From Hyparrhenia diplandra (taxonomy: Eukaryota; Streptophyta; Magnoliopsida; Poales; Poaceae), in NCBI GenBank assembly GCA_015847255.1, contig JADLZK010001353.1, forward strand, positions 248,001-312,000: DNA of 64,000 bases, given 5' to 3'. A model generated the notes under the pieces. That model saw only the letters and a list, made by a program, of their open reading frames with translations, searched no databases and was not told the DNA's origin. The position numbers were made by a program, and so were the translations under genes. Shown here piece after piece: positions 10,320 to 21,102 of this stretch; the stretch's first letter is position 1; each line of letters begins with the position of its first letter.

Positions 10320-11334
10320 TCAATGCTTTGTGGTGTCGACGCGATTCTAAGCTGTACATGGTGTGTGCGTATAGCGTGATCATTGACACAGACGCGTCGT
10401 CAACTGTCTAAGAGGCGTCTCAAGCCTCCGGATAGTTCTGAGACTGTCTTGCCCCGATGCGCGTCGGTTGTTTTTCGCAGATTTTTTTACGTGGCGCTCG
10501 AAAAATTAAGCGTCTCAAACATCAACCTCGTTTGCGAACACATGTAGCGGTTGTGCGTCTTTAATTTTCCAAGAGTTACAAATCGATGGGTCGTCGTAAA
10601 TGGCGTCACGTAGTCTCCGCACAGTACGGTCGATTCTAGGCGCCAAGCGTCGTAAACACAAAAAACACAAAGAGGGTACGGAAAGCGGGTGTACGTAAAT
10701 GATTCGACTTTCACAGACAAATGAATGAAACAAGAGTCGGTGAAGAGGGCAGGAAATACAGACGGATAAACCAAAGTCGTGTCTGTAAGTAGCGCAAACC
10801 ACAGACGCGCGTGTGGCGACGTCTGTATGGGCGACAAACAATACAGACGACTGCTTTTCGAACGGGTCTGTATTAAGGAAAGCATCACAGACACTTTTAC
10901 AACCCGCATGTCTGTAAGCTTCTAACAGTTACAGGCGCGCGGTGCAGACAGCCGTCTGACGTGTGGCCCGTTTACAGACGCTCTTTTACGTGGGTGCGTA
11001 CATGCGAAGTCGCCACGGTCACACATTGGGCCCGTAAGGCCGGTAACTTTGGAAGGGATCTGCTTGCTTTTATTCTTGCTGCGTGTTCGTAACATTACTA
11101 GAAAGCACAGTCGCTTCATAGGAAAACTTGTCTGTAGGTACTGTTCACTACAGTCGAGCAAAAAATGAGGTCACAGACCCGCGGAAAACCGTCTGTGATA
11201 AAGTGTGTTATAGACCCTTGGTAAGGTTTTGGTTTGCAAAGTCAGACATTTAGAGACCCTAATGGGCAGACGCGCATGCGCGCGACTGTAGAAGCCCTCA
11301 ACGCGCGACTGTAGAGGCCTTTTTTTACATAGTG
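10320..11334 (+). repeat. 3' subterminal repeat region and TIR of CACTA1
   Basis: The region is CpG-rich and packed with short motifs in both orientations, chiefly ACAGACG/CGTCTGT variants (for example 10803, 10848, 10907 and 11190). It ends in GGCCTTTTTTTACATAGTG. TNPA-type proteins bind such arrays during CACTA transposition. Open frames here on either strand are by-products of the repeats. The last 230 bp closely match 35885-36148 in CACTA2. Confidence 0.8.
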
Positions 11335-12496
11335 TTAGGTAGTGGTCAACTTGAAGAGGTTCATGATGTTAAATTTGATGAAACCCAAGGCTCTCAAAGT
11401 GAAGTTGAAAATCATGATGATGTGAGTGGTTCCAACTTGGAGAATGCAATGAGAAACATGGATGTTGGTGACATTCGACCAAGGCAAGTTGATGATGATG
11501 ATGACACTCCATTGCCTACCACTACGGTTGAGATTGACACAAATGAAGCAAGCACTAGTGGCACTCAAGATGAAGATCAATAACAACAAGCTAGTTCACC
11601 TACTCATCCTAGTCATCAAGTACAAGTGATGCAACCATCAAACATTGCAAGAGATCATCCACTTGATCAACCTGTTGGAGACATCAATAGTGGAGTGATT
11701 ACTAGAGGAAGATTGACATCGTTTTGTGCACACCATGCCTTTGTGTCTCAAGAAGAACCAAAGAATGTTGAGAAGGCATTGGAAAAGGAAGATTGGATAA
11801 ATGCTATGCATGAAGAGCGAAACAACTTCAAGAGGAATGATGTTTGGGAATTGGTGGAAAGGCCAAAGGACTACAATGTGATTGGAACCAAGTGGGTCTT
11901 TAAGAATAAGCAAGATCAAGATGGAATTGTGGTTAGAAACAAGGCAAGGCTAGTAGCTCAAGGGTACACACAAGTAGAGGGTCTTGACTTTGGAGAGACC
12001 TATGCACCAGTTGCTAGACTTGAAGCAATTAGAATCTTGCTTGCTTATGCATGTGCTCATGATATCAAGCTCTATCAAATAGATGTGAAGAGTGCATTCT
12101 TGAATGGCTTCATCAATGAGTTGGTGTATGTGGAGCAACCACCGGGATTTGAAGATGAGAAGTACCCCAACCATGTGTACAAGTTGAAGAAGGCTTTGTA
12201 TGGATTGAAACAAGCACCAAGTGCATGGTATGAGAGGTTGAGAGATTTTCTCCTCTCTAAAGGGTTCAAGATGGGCAAGGTGGACACCACTCTATTCGCC
12301 AAGAAGATTGGGAATGACTTGTTTGTGTTGCAAATCTATGTTGATGACATTATCTTTGGGTCAACCAATCAAGAGTTTTGTGAAGAGTTTGCTAAGTTGA
12401 TGGCCAATGAGTTTGAAATGTCAATGCTTGGAGAGCTCACATTCTTTCTTGGACTTCAAATCAAGCAATTGAAGAATGATACATTTGTTAGTCAAG
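11335..12496 (+). pseudogene. Copia2 pol segment 1: linker and reverse transcriptase (palm/fingers)
   Basis: The frame shows the acidic, Asp/Ser/Thr-rich linker upstream of RT, then RT blocks WVFKNKQDQDG, NKARLVAQGYTQVEGLDF, YAPVARLEAIR, IDVKSAFLNG, LYGLKQAPSAWYERL and the catalytic YVDD box (LQIYVDDIIFGSTN). One in-frame TAA at 11581-11583 breaks the linker. A CAA codon there would restore the frame, so a single C-to-T change explains it. The RT ends abruptly at the TCAAG target duplication, where the solo LTR begins. Confidence 0.9.
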
Positions 12497-12927
12497 TGTT
12501 GACATCTCTTATAGCATAAAATATATAGGTTTTTAAAACTGAAATAAGGGCTTAAAATGAATATCAACATAGTATAAGGGCTTTACTGACATAATTCCAT
12601 GAGTTTTGGTGATTTATATATTTTTAGGGATTAAACAGGAAAACGCCCAAGAGTTTGCAAGCCCTACGACATAAAGACGTATCCGTGAAGCAATCCAACT
12701 TGAAACCCACGTAAGAACATTCCAGAAGACACCAGAAGGCATGAGCCACGAGCTGGGGCCCATCCGGCGTGGAGCGGGCGGCGCGCCCTAGTAGCAGGCG
12801 GCGGCCGCGGCCGTGGGCCCCCCTGTCAGCCTCTGCTTCGAAGGTTGGTTCACAACCGCCATTAAGAAGAGATCTACACCGTTGCTCAAGGTCGGTTTGA
12901 TCCAAGGGTTGTCTTGCATCGCCTAGG

Positions 12928-12937
12928 GCTATATAAG
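12928..12937 (+). promoter_or_regulatory. TATA box of gypsy LTR A0
   Basis: GGCTATATAAGG follows a CCAAGGGTTGTCTTGCATCG segment that is conserved, in reverse, in the A1, A2, B and C LTRs next to TTATATAGCCC. This is the likely transcription start region of the family. Confidence 0.5.
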
Positions 12938-13659
12938 GAGACCCCCTGCCCCCTAGGTGAAACCCTAATTCGTTATCATTCATTATCAATAGGCTGAGGC
13001 CCTAAGTCTCCTCCTAGGTCTAGGTCTAGAACTAGAACTAGATGAGCTAGTATTCAAGAGGGATTAGATCTCATTAGATCTAGTCTTTAGAATAAGAGAG
13101 ATAGAGACAGGGAAGGAACCTGAGGAGGTGCCGGCCTGTCGGTGCTACCTCTACAACTTGTACCTCGGTGGAAGTTAACCTACACTTGGAGTTACTCTGG
13201 TAATCTACTTCTTCTTTTAGTAAGCATCATTGTTTATATTGTTCTTCTGATCTGCGGGTCTCTTTTGAGTACTTTAATCTAAGGCATTAGGTTAAGGTAA
13301 TATTCGTAGTGTAAGCGTGGTGCTTAGGCTCGGGTATCTCGTTAGATTCATCCTATATTCCGGATTGGTGGTAGATCACGACTGTGATAGCCCCCTAGTT
13401 GGATGACCAACTAGTTGGGGTGTCGTTGATCCTTTGTATTCCCATCCCGTCTGTAGGACTCGTGGGATTTATCTCTAGATGAATCATCTTTTGTTGGTGT
13501 TTCTCCCTATGTGATGTCCCCAGATAGAACAATAGAAGGCAAGTTTACTACGAGTAGGATTAGATATCTTAGTAATCATCTCTATACTTTTAACCTTCTT
13601 AGGTCTTGTGCTACTCTGGGTTAAGATTAGATCTTAGTCTCCCTCACACGTTTCCCTGT

Positions 13660-13705
13660 GGATACGATATTTAAAACCCTCCGGGTGAAGGCTACAACGG
13701 TATCC
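13660..13705 (+). promoter_or_regulatory. Conserved LTR stem-loop (GGATAC...GTATCC)
   Basis: GGATAC (13660-13665) can pair with GTATCC (13700-13705), enclosing an inner ACCC/GGGT hairpin (13676-13679 with 13683-13686). The same arrangement appears at 23381-23427 and about 28587-28635 in gypsy C, and inverted near 18750-18790 in A1. It lies near the 3' end of the LTR, so a role in 3'-end formation or RNA packaging is possible but unproven. Confidence 0.45.
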
Positions 13706-13761
13706 GTGCGCTTGTGGATTATTCATCTTCAATATTTCTGTGGGCATAACAAATACCAACA

Positions 13762-14001
13762 TCAAGGCAAGTACATCAAAGACATGATTAAGTTTGATCT
13801 ACAAGATGCCAAGTCTATGTCCACACCAATGGCAACCAATGGAAGCTTAGACCCGATCCATTTGGTAACATGGTTGAGCAAAAGAAGTATAGGTCCATGA
13901 TTGGAAGTTTACTCTATGCAACCGCATCAAGACCGGACATTGCATTTAGTGTGGGTATGTGTGCAAGATATCAATCATCTCCTAGGGAGAGTCACCTCAA
14001 G
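13762..14001 (+). pseudogene. Copia2 pol segment 2 (RT thumb/connection)
   Basis: The segment contains a YIKDMIKFDLQDAKSMSTPM-type stretch and then, in a different frame, QKKYRSMIGSLLYATASRPD and SVGMCARYQSSPRESHLK. The frame changes between about 13850 and 13875, so a small indel broke the gene here. It ends at the AAG target of the small CACTA. It follows the solo LTR directly and belongs to the same gene as the flanking segments. Confidence 0.88.
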
Positions 14002-14129
14002 CACTACTACAGGATTGATTTTGCAAGGTGTTCGGATTTTATTTTCCGTGGCGAGCATTTGTGAAACCGCCACGAAAAATCAATGGCCTGGCACCCCCCC
14101 GGTCAGGGGAAAAACCGCCACAGTTAATC

Positions 14130-14220
14130 GATTAACCGTGGCGGTTTTTTTAACAATGCCCGCCATGGAAAATCACTATTAACCATGGCGGGCATTGTTA
14201 AAAAACCGCCACGGTTAATC
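14130..14220. repeat. Long subterminal hairpin, left side of the small CACTA
   Basis: Arms 14130-14168 and 14183-14220 are complementary over about 38 bp with one extra base in a T/A run. The loop is about 14 nt. The arms contain CCGTGGCGG and GCCCGCCATGG. A transcript through it would fold into a near-perfect double strand. Confidence 0.9.
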
Positions 14221-14279
14221 AACAAATAACCATCACGGTAAATCAAGCCCAGTCCAGCAGCCCATTTAGCCCACTAGCA

Positions 14280-14905
14280 GCTTCTCATATATATATATCA
14301 AGTCTAAACCCTAGGGTTTCATTTCACTTCACCATCTCTCTCTCACCAACTCTCTCTCTCTCTCTCACCAACTCCTCACCCGGGCCGGCCCCCTCCCCTT
14401 CCTCCCTTCTGTCGCGCCGCGCCCCTCCCCTTCCTCCTTCCCAAGCGCCCCTCACCTGCGGCACCACCACGACGGCGGCGGCGTGGCCCTCACCGGCCGG
14501 CGGCGACCAGGACGCGGATGCGGCGGCCAGCCAAAGGCGCCCGGCGACGGCGACCAAGGGCGCGGTGGCGGTGGCGCCGCGCGGGCGGCCGGCCAAGGAC
14601 GCGGGACGCGGCGGCGACCAGGACGGCGACCAAGGATGCGCGGCGGCCAGCTACGCCCTCGCGCGACGGCGGCGGCGGCGCTCAGGCGGACATCGCGGCG
14701 GCGGCGGATCCGCGGCGGCGGCGGCGGGCTCCCCTCCACCCTGCGCGGCGGCGGCGACCTCCCCCCTCTAGCGGACCCGCGGGTGAAGGCGACCTCCCTC
14801 CTCCAAATCCAGCGGGGGCGGATCCACTGCGGCGGTGGGGGGCTGGACGTCGACGGCAGGGCGCTGGATCCCATCGGCCCAGATCTAGCCCATTAGGGTT
14901 AGGTT
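14280..14905 (+). other. Promoter-like and GC-rich exon-like interior of the small CACTA
   Basis: An ATATATATATAT box is followed by AAACCCTAGGGTTT, a CT-rich leader (14330-14460) and an extremely GC-rich segment dominated by GGCGGC/GCGACC units. Frames are open on both strands for 70-150 codons, but the translated sequences are low-complexity Arg/Ala/Gly/Pro and no domain is recognised. It resembles the promoter, 5' UTR and first-exon region of a plant gene acquired by the transposon. It may equally be non-coding. Confidence 0.45.
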
Positions 14906-14984
14906 TGGGCTTTTTGTTTTTTTTTTATTTTTTTATTTTATTTACCGTGGCGGGCATTGTTAAATAACCGCCACGGTTAATCGA

Positions 14985-15058
14985 TTTCGTGGCGGACATT
15001 GAAACCGCCACGCAGCTAGGGCTGACCCTAGCGCGTGGTTTCAATGTCCGCCACGAAA
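14985..15058. repeat. Long subterminal hairpin, right side of the small CACTA
   Basis: Arms 14985-15006 and 15037-15058 are perfectly complementary over 22 bp. The enclosed segment continues to pair (CCACGC with GCGTGG, and CTAGGG with CCCTAG). The motif CGTGGCGGACATTG matches the left subterminal repeats in type. Confidence 0.9.
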
Positions 15059-15096
15059 AAAAAAAACCGCCACGGAAGTTCATTTCAGTAGTAGTG

Positions 15097-15653
15097 AAGG
15101 CAACAAAGAGAATTTTGAGGTATTTAAAGGGCACACAAGATGTTGGACTATGGTATCCAAAGGGATCCAAGTTTGAGCTTATTGGATATTCGGATTCCGA
15201 CTATGGAGGATGCAAGATAAATAGAATGAGCACAAGTGGCACATGTCAATTCCTTGGAAGGTCACTAGTGTCATGGTCTTCAAAGAAGCAAAATAGTGTT
15301 GCTCTCTCTACCGCTGAAGCCGAATACATTAGTGCGGGAAGTTGTTGCACTCAATTGCTTTGGATGAGGTCTACATTGAAGGATTTTGGATTCAAATTTG
15401 ACAAGGTTCCATTGTTTTGTGACAATGAAAGTGCTAGAAAGATGACTCAAAATCCGGTTCAACATCCAAGAACAAAGCACATTGATATTAGGCACCACTT
15501 CATAAGAGATCATCAACAAAAGGGTCACATTTGTATCATGGGAATTGGCACCGAAGATCAACTAGCCGACATTTTCACCAAGCCACTTGATGAGAAAAGG
15601 TTTTGCATGCTAAAGGGAGAATTGAACATTATTGACTTCTCCAACTTGAGTTG
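15097..15653 (+). pseudogene. Copia2 pol segment 3: RNase H
   Basis: The frame is open to TGA at 15651-15653 and nearly identical to copia1 2-613, with YSDSDYGG, STAEAEYISAGS, CDNESARKMTQNP and HIDIRHHFIRD. Taken alone it is intact, but it is separated from the RT by the solo LTR and the CACTA, so no functional protein can be made. Confidence 0.92.
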
Positions 15654-16665
15654 ATGCACCCCACTTATATGACATGCCTCTCCTTTGACAAACCCAAGGT
15701 AAAAATTGTTTGTCATGGCATTCATATATAGCTAAGGACTTGTTAGTGCATCTAGACATCATGCAAGTTTTTAGGCTCATTCATGGAAAATCAAATGTTT
15801 TCAATGTATGTGTGGCACCACTATTGCTTTGAATGGTTTTATGAACTAGTGGTGGCATATGACATGTTTATGTGCTTGCAATCCTAGTGTCAACTCTAGA
15901 AAATGCGCTAATGATGTGTATTCTAACATGGTGCAAGATAACCCTTATTCATTTGAGGTGTGAAAAAGCTTGTCCTTGGTTCAAACTTGAATACATGTTA
16001 AGGCAAGTGATCTAGATGAGACCACATGTGATACTTTGATTGACTTGATTTCTCTCATTTACACCTTTTTGGTGATTGTTGACAAAGGGGGAGAAATAAG
16101 TCACAAAGATGTTGAGAAGGATCACACAAATAGGTGGAGCAAGCTCATAGACTATTTGTGCATTTGTATGTGCATGATCATAATGAAATGTTGCATTGAG
16201 CAATTCAAATTCAATATACAGGATTGCTTGGTGTATGCTAGTTTTTGAAAATTAAATGATGTATTGACCAACTAGCATGCATAGGATGTATCTAGACATT
16301 GCTCACATTTATGCCTATAATGTTGATCTCATGGGGTATGTTGAGTTTTTGATGAATGTCTAGTTACAAAGATGCTAAGGACTCCGATTGGTTTCACGCT
16401 TCAAAGGTCCGAATTCTTGAACCTTAGCATCTCTTTTGGTATTAGTATCTCTCCCCGATTTTCTATCCATACATATGTGCCAAATTGATCCAAACATATG
16501 GAAGCACATATGTTGGGGAGCTACTACTACCAAAACCGAACCTTGAAATGTTTGTCCAAACTATGATTCATGATCAAAATGCTATGCAAGCAATTCAAGT
16601 TCAATTGAATTTTATTTCATATCTTTGTGATTTTGGTTGTCATCAATTACCAAAAAGGGGGAGAT
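15654..16665 (+). other. Copia2 3' UTR with polypurine tract
   Basis: The region is colinear with 614-1623. An AAAGGGGGAGAAA run near 16084 is kept, while the other internal runs are decayed. The terminal AAAAAGGGGGAGA at 16653-16664 abuts the LTR. There is no coding frame. Confidence 0.75.
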
Positions 16666-18313
16666 TGAAATCTCATGTTTGGTTTTGGAAATTTATGACA
16701 CACTTGTTATGCTAATCCTTTGCTCTAAGTGTGACTTGAGAGATAGGATTACATGGATGACGTGGAGCATGATGATCATGAACATGGTCGATGATGATGG
16801 ACATGGTGGATCGTCAAGCTCGATGATCGGCTTGAGAGGAACCCGGGAGATCAAGGCAAAGGTATACTTGATAGGGTTTTCCTTTCGGTGATCGAGACAC
16901 GATAGAGCGTGTGATCACATTATAGGATAGATGGCCAACTATCAAGAGGGGATGCCGCGACAATCCTTTGGTGAAGTGCTTCTAGGTCCAATTGACTTGC
17001 ATATTGCATTTAGGACATGAGAGCACTAACTTCGTTCTTGCCTAATCGATTGACTTGCTAACATATCAGATAACGTGATCATCTTTGATGTGTTGGCAAC
17101 TCATGGCAAGAGGCGAAGCAAGGTTGAAGCAAAGGGCGACAACACAATGAAGAACACGCTGGAAAAACCGACCGGACGCGCCGACCGGAAGCGCGACCGA
17201 ACGCATGGTCTTTGACCGGATGCTCCGGTATATGCGTCCGGCAGAGAGCATGTTTTGGACTTCGACTTCGTGGACTGACCGGACGCTGTGATCGGAAGCA
17301 TGGACTGGACGCACGAAGAGGTTGTCAGCTGTGGGGCCAAGGCGTTTATCCGTTCTGACCGGACGCACAAAATGGTGCGACCGGACGCTTGACCGGACTC
17401 GCTGGTGAGGGCTATAAATACTTGGATGGCCGGGTACATGAGCCCTCTCTTGCACATTTGAACACTCTAACACTCTTGTGAACTTGTGAGACTCCTCTCC
17501 ACTCATCTCTTCATCCAAACTTCGAATCTTTGGTGAGATTGAGAGTGATAGAAGTGCATTGCATTGTTGATTGCATTCTAGAGGCACTTCATCCTTGGAG
17601 AAGCCGTGGGATTTCGTTTCTCTTGGGAATTTGCTTGGTTCCCTAGCGGCTTGGAGCAAGAGGTGGTGTTGAGCTTAATTGGAGCTTGTTTGAGGCCACA
17701 CCGGTGGATTTGTGAGGGGTCGTTCCTTACCCCGCGGGAGATTCGTGAAAGGAGCACTAGTGGATTGCTCCTGGCTTGTTTGACCCTCTCTTGTGATCGG
17801 TTTGCTTGAGCTCCCACCGGGGATTTGGCACCGGCCATTAAGCTTAGCAATCGTCAAGTGAGTGTGTCACCACAACAGGGACTAGCGTGCCGACAAGCAC
17901 GTGAACCTCGGTGAAAAATCATCGTGTCTTGTGTGCTAGTTCGTTGGAGATTTCTTGTACACGATGATTGGCTTCAACCTCGACACTACACCGGTGGTAT
18001 TGTATCCTAGCACCTCTTTGCATTACTTTGGTATTATATCTTGTTAGGGTGCTTAGTTAGTTACCTTGTTAGCTAGTGTAGTTTAGCTTCTAGTGGTAAA
18101 TTAGTGAGACTTGCTTGATCACCTAGGAGTAAACTAGCGACCTAGACCTTGCTTGTGTTTAGAGACAATAGAATTGACTTGTGGCTTGCTTAGCTAGTTT
18201 GTAGCGCCGCTTATTTAGCTTTGCCATCTTATTGTCTAATCTGTTTGCTTAGTGTTGTTGCATGAATTTTTAATAGGCAATTCACCCCCCCCTCTAGCCA
18301 TTAGGACCTTTCA
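16666..18313 (+). repeat. 3' LTR of copia2 (1648 bp)
   Basis: Starts TGAAATCTCATG and ends GGACCTTTCA. The TATA box is CTATAAATA near 17412. The U3 GACCGGACGC-type array (about 17165-17400) differs in unit number and order from that of copia1. Likely target duplication GTGGC at 18314-18318. Confidence 0.9.
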
Positions 18314-18683
18314 GTGGCTCCCACCATCTGCTCCAGCCAGTTGCCGGCAGCAGTGGCCGCAACCGACGCTTTAGAGCCCACCGTCAAGCAGCGCCTGTAG
18401 CTCACCAGCAGCCCCTCCCAGATCCAGATCTGCAAGAAGCTTAGGGAGATTTTTTCGATGCTACAGTTTCCCACATGGTGGGTCCCACATGCTGTGGTGT
18501 GGTGTCCACTAACGATACGTGGGGCGCATGCGTTCACCGTTCCCCTCTCTGGCACCTTCAAGTCGATGCGTGCCTGCTGTGGTGTAGTGATGGTGACCAT
18601 CCATATCCCTATCCTGAATGCTTTCCTTGGAGTCTAGGCTTTTCCTTTTTTCTTTTTCTTTTTCTTTTATTTCTCCACCATAG
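18314..18683. other. Unassigned 370-bp single-copy-looking stretch
   Basis: This is moderately GC-rich sequence between the end of copia2 and the LTR of gypsy A1, with a CT-rich tail (18645-18680). Short open frames exist on both strands but show no recognisable domain. It is the pre-insertion context of both neighbours and may be a relic of older sequence. Confidence 0.4.
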
Positions 18684-21049
18684 TGTTGGTATTTGTTATG
18701 CCCACAAAAATATTGAAGATTGTATAATCCGTAAGCGCACGGATACTGTTGTAGCCTTCACCCGGAGGGTTTTAAATATCATATCCACAGGGAAACGTGT
18801 AAGGGAGACTACGATCTAATCTTAACCCAGAGTAGCACAAGACTTGAGAAGGTTGAGAGTTTAGAGGTGATTACTAAGATATCTGATCCTACTCTTAGTA
18901 AACTTGCCTTCTACTGTTCTATCTGGGGACATCACATAGGGAGAAACACCAACAAAAGATGATTCGTCTAGAGATAGATCCCACTAGTCATATAGACGGG
19001 AGGTGGAATATAAATGATCAACGACGCTCTACCTAGGAGCTATCACCGCGTGATCTACCACCGATCCGGAATATAGGATGAATCTAACGAGATACCCGAG
19101 CCTAAGCACCACGCTTACACTACGGATATTACGCCAATCTATTGCAATAGATTAAAGTACTCAAAAGAGACTCGCAGATCAAAAGAACAATATAAACAAT
19201 GTTGCTTACTAAAAGAAGAAGTAGATACCAGAGTAACTCCAAGTGTAGGTTAACTTCCACCGTGGTACAAGTTGTGGAGGTAGCACCGCGACAGGCCGGC
19301 ACCTCCTCAGGTTCCTTTCCTCTCTCTATCTCTCTTGTTCTAAAGACTAGATCTAATCCCTCTTGAATGCTAGCTCATCTAGTTCTAGTTCTAGTCTGGA
19401 CCTAGAGGGAGACTCAGGGCCTCAGCCTGTTGATAATGAATTAGGGTTTCACCCTAGGGGCAGGGGGTCTGGTTATATAGCCCCGAGGTGGAGTAGGGGC
19501 CAAGCAAGCCTCCGTAGCCGTAGGATCAAACCGACCTTGATAGACGGACCAAATCACGCCTCAATGAAGGTTGGGAACCGACATGGAAGGAGAGGATGAC
19601 AATGGGCCCCACCAGGGCGGCCGCCCTCTGCTTTGGGCACGGCCGCCCTAGCCCTATGCCAGGTGGGCCCCATCCAGTGTCTCGTGTCTTCTGGTGTCTT
19701 CTAGAATATTCTTGCGTGGGTTCCAAGTTGGATTACTTCGCGGATAAGTCTTTATGTCGTAGGGCTTGCAAACTCTTGGGCATATTCCTGTTTAATCCCT
19801 GAAAAATATATAAATCACCAAAACTTGTGGAATTATGTTAGTTAGGCCCCTATACTATGTTGATATTCATTTTAATCCCTTATTTCAGTTTTAAAAGCCT
19901 ATATATTTTATGCTATAACAGGTGTCAACAAGCTCCCCCAAGCTTACCCTTTGCTAGTCCCTAGCAAAGCCAAACTTAGCAATGGATCAGGAGTTGCTAC
20001 AACGCTTTCACGCCTGAAAAGTACACATGCTTTCAAACAAAATTTCTCCTCCAGATTAAAATAAACCTTTTCAACCTTCAACTTACCCATATTACCTTTA
20101 ACCGTGGAGCTTATAGCCTTTTCTTGGGATCTTGGGCAGTTGAAAGATAGAACAATCAAGTTAAGCACCATGTCTTAGACTCTTTGTTCAACCATCATTC
20201 CGGAGTTTTTGCTAGTTTTCAAAATAAAACTCAAAGTTCCTTTTGTATGGCCCTTTTAAGTCTCTCATTTGTGGTATTGGTAGATCCTCACTAAGGCAAT
20301 AAGGTTGTTTTGCCTCTCTCTCTCGTAATATGTAGTATTTTTGGACTAAGGCAGTAGGACATGATGCCTTCTTCTCTCTCTCTCACCCTATATCTAAATC
20401 TTATATGTGGAGTTCATAGGTGGGAGAAAACTAAATCTACTTACTAAGCATATATTGTAAGTTCAAACCATGGATCCAAAGTCACGAGTCATACTGCATG
20501 TGCATATGTATGGTGTAGTGGAATGAATATGATGGTGGGTGTATAAGGTGAATGAATGCAATGAGGGGAAAGCCTAATTCTACTTTAGCTCCTTGAAAAA
20601 TCATCTCTCTTGAAACTTGGAAACACTTGAGAGAACCTGGGCTGCATATTGTTTCTTTTTCTTTCTTTCTTTTCTTTTTTTCATGGAGAGGCGGGCATCT
20701 AAGTACCCATTGTTTTCATAGCGGACACTTGTCCATTTTTTTAACTCTCCTTTGTTCTTTTTTTTTTTTTTTTTTTTGAATACAACCCAAATCTCTTTTG
20801 CAATAACTTTTGAGAGATATACGAGAGTAATGGAGCTTTATAAGATTGTTGGCTGAATGGATGGGTGTAAGGAATATTTTTGGTTGCTTTCTCCTAGGAT
20901 TGGAGTGAACATTTTTGGTGGGTATATGATGGATGCGTATGGTGGGTGTGTGTGGTGGATGCTTACTTCCAGGGTAGAAGTAGCATATATGCAAGTGGAA
21001 TAGAGTGGAGTGAGTGGAATATAGTGGTATGAGGTGGAGTGTATGTGAT
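18684..21049 (-). mobile_element. Gypsy A1: 3' LTR and adjoining internal region, minus strand
   Basis: The LTR at 18684-19930 (1247 bp) runs from TGTTGGTATT to GGTGTCAACA. Next to it, CTCCCCCAAGCTT is the complement of an AAGCTTGGGGGAG polypurine tract, so the element reads right to left. The internal sequence 19931-21049 is non-coding and AT/T-rich, and is colinear with 38686-39840 (A2) and 58000-58790 (B2). It stops at the GTGAT target of solo LTR B1 and resumes briefly at 51136-51173. The expected target duplication CATAG (18679-18683) has no visible partner. Confidence 0.85.
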
Positions 21050-21102
21050 TGTTGACATTTCTAACACGATCCAAAATAGGAAGGCGAAAGAAATGTATAT
21101 GG

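Larger units (their letters stand above)
3330..11334 (+). mobile_element. CACTA1: 3' portion of a large CACTA (En/Spm) transposon
   Basis: The right end is TTTTTTTACATAGTG, the inverse of CACTATGTAAAAAAA. This is the same terminal inverted repeat found at both ends of CACTA2 (21103-36148). Upstream are about 1 kb of subterminal repeats, a Ulp1-like gene, a TNPA-like gene and an AT-rich repeat field. The 5' end is not in the window. The simplest model is that it lies further left, beyond copia1. The right flank begins TTA (11335-11337), so TTA should precede the missing left end. No TNP2/DDE transposase domain is visible in this part. Confidence 0.75.
12492..13766 (+). mobile_element. Solo LTR A0 of an Athila/Tat-like gypsy element, inside copia2 RT
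   Basis: The LTR occupies 12497-13761 (1265 bp), starting TGTTGACATC and ending AATACCAACA, flanked by TCAAG on both sides (12492-12496 and 13762-13766). No internal domain remains, so it arose by LTR-LTR recombination. It matches, in reverse, the LTR at 18684-19930. A TATA box (CTATATAAG) lies near 12930, and a conserved stem-loop is seen at 13660-13705. Confidence 0.93.
14002..15096 (+). mobile_element. Small non-autonomous CACTA element (1095 bp) in copia2 pol
   Basis: The ends are CACTACTAC and GTAGTAGTG, flanked by AAG on both sides (13999-14001 and 15097-15099). Copia1 shows the empty site, CACCTCAAGGCAACAAAG, at about 50-67. Subterminal regions carry many CCGCCACGG/CCGTGGCGG units in both orientations, some forming long hairpins. 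There is no transposase gene. The interior (about 14300-14900) is GC-rich and looks acquired. Orientation is arbitrary. Confidence 0.93.
11335..18313 (+). mobile_element. Copia2: SIRE/Maximus-like element, 5' part missing, with two nested insertions
   Basis: This is the same family as copia1. The visible parts are pol from the integrase-RT linker onward (11335-12496, 13762-14001 and 15097-15653), the 3' UTR and the 3' LTR. It is cut at the left by the end of CACTA1 and internally by a solo gypsy LTR and a small CACTA, each with clean target duplications. The target duplication of copia2 itself should be GTGGC (18314-18318). The missing 5' half may lie left of the window, beyond CACTA1. Confidence 0.85.

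Noticed and set aside
10487..10909. Minus-strand frames of 108 and 140 codons
   Set aside because: They are in CACTA1 subterminal repeats. Two overlapping frames open at once point to composition rather than coding.
14452..14967. Several overlapping open frames of 70-150 codons on both strands
   Set aside because: They arise from extreme GC content and GGC-type repeats, are low-complexity in all frames and show no domain. Described only as an exon-like GC-rich insert.
18301..18819. Candidate host gene fragment between copia2 and gypsy A1
   Set aside because: Short frames only, no domain, and one reads into the gypsy LTR. Left as unassigned sequence.
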